From the NCBI GenBank assembly GCA_030063045.1, contig JAQSEB010000005.1:1253001-1317000 (forward strand): a DNA stretch of 64,000 nt, written 5' to 3'. This DNA is from Pratylenchus scribneri (Eukaryota > Nematoda > Chromadorea > Rhabditida > Pratylenchidae). Under the pieces are notes generated by a model that saw nothing but the letters and a program-made list of their open reading frames with translations, searched no databases and was not told the origin of the DNA. Below, in pieces: positions 63,769 to 64,000 of this stretch. A program made the translations under genes and the position numbers. The first letter of the stretch is position 1; each line of letters begins with the position of its first letter.

Positions 63769-64000
63769 CAACGCGGCATTTGGCCACCACCAACCATCAT
63801 TTTGGCCACCAAAATCCGAAACACAAACCAATTTTTCGAATATAGGCCCAAAAAAGGGCGAATTGAATTTATAGGGGGAAATGAGGGTTGGGGGGAGAAT
63901 CCACCAAAAATCGATGATTTGCCCAATTTTCGCCTAAAAGCCCAAATTCCCCGTCCGCCGAAGGCATCATAAATCATCTTTATTGGGGTTGGGTGGGGTT

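Larger units (their letters stand above)
58930..64000. other. mml-1 upstream region and repeats, no gene recognised
   Basis: It contains a family 3 MITE (59130-59425), a 9-G run (59547-59555), a GC-richer patch with the palindrome and E-box (60840-61260), family 2 MITEs (61355-61735 and 62080-62440), an AT-rich direct repeat region (62640-63360, with AATGTAAAAAATGAAAGTGG and AATGGCACATTTATGAAAA copies) and an 18-G run (63751-63768). Short open frames lack domains and splice support. Confidence 0.55.

Overview
The window reads as nuclear DNA of a nematode. It is AT-rich, has spliceosomal introns (some only 46-47 nt, others over 2 kb), probable SL-type splice acceptors just upstream of ATG codons, poly-C/poly-G tracts, and two recognisable metazoan genes. 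A plant-parasitic or other clade IV-type nematode is possible, but the sequence alone does not fix the species. Introns and intergenic DNA are packed with small inverted-repeat DNA transposons (MITEs), minisatellites and tRNA-like sequences.

Layout. (1) 1-2298, plus strand: 3' part of an unrecognised single-pass membrane protein gene. (2) 2299-7450: gene-poor repeats. (3) 7458-20998, plus strand: seven Ser/Pro/Gln-rich exons with mutually compatible phases. They are either an unknown gene or alternative 5' exons of the gene that follows. (4) 22292-40290, plus strand: rabphilin (rbf-1), rebuilt here as 18 exons and about 1122 aa: Rab-binding helix, zinc finger, long disordered linker, C2A, C2B. 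All intron phases agree. (5) 41668-58929, minus strand: a Mondo/ChREBP-like bHLH-zipper factor (mml-1), rebuilt as 21 exons whose 3966 nt sum gives 1321 aa plus stop with every phase consistent. It converges tail-to-tail on rbf-1. (6) 58930-64000: upstream region of mml-1, with a CACGTG E-box next to a 16-bp GC palindrome, then MITEs and AT-rich repeats.

How the genes relate. Rabphilin is a Rab3/Rab27 effector on synaptic and dense-core vesicles. Mondo is a nutrient-sensing transcription factor that pairs with an Mlx partner. No shared pathway is evident; they are convergent neighbours. I recall both C. elegans orthologues lying on chromosome III, which would fit conserved linkage.

Mobile DNA is the most striking part. 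Several elements can be delimited to the base by target-site duplications: a 1578-bp hAT-type element (27508-29085, TSD GTTAAAAT), two about 180-bp hAT-type MITEs (29836-30018 and 43196-43376), and a 388-bp Mutator-type MITE with a 9-bp TSD (34961-35348) nested inside an older palindromic element. Two other MITE families carry internal minisatellites (46-bp and 30-bp units) that have expanded to very different copy numbers at different loci, suggesting MITEs acting as seeds for tandem arrays. No bacterial, phage or CRISPR features are present.
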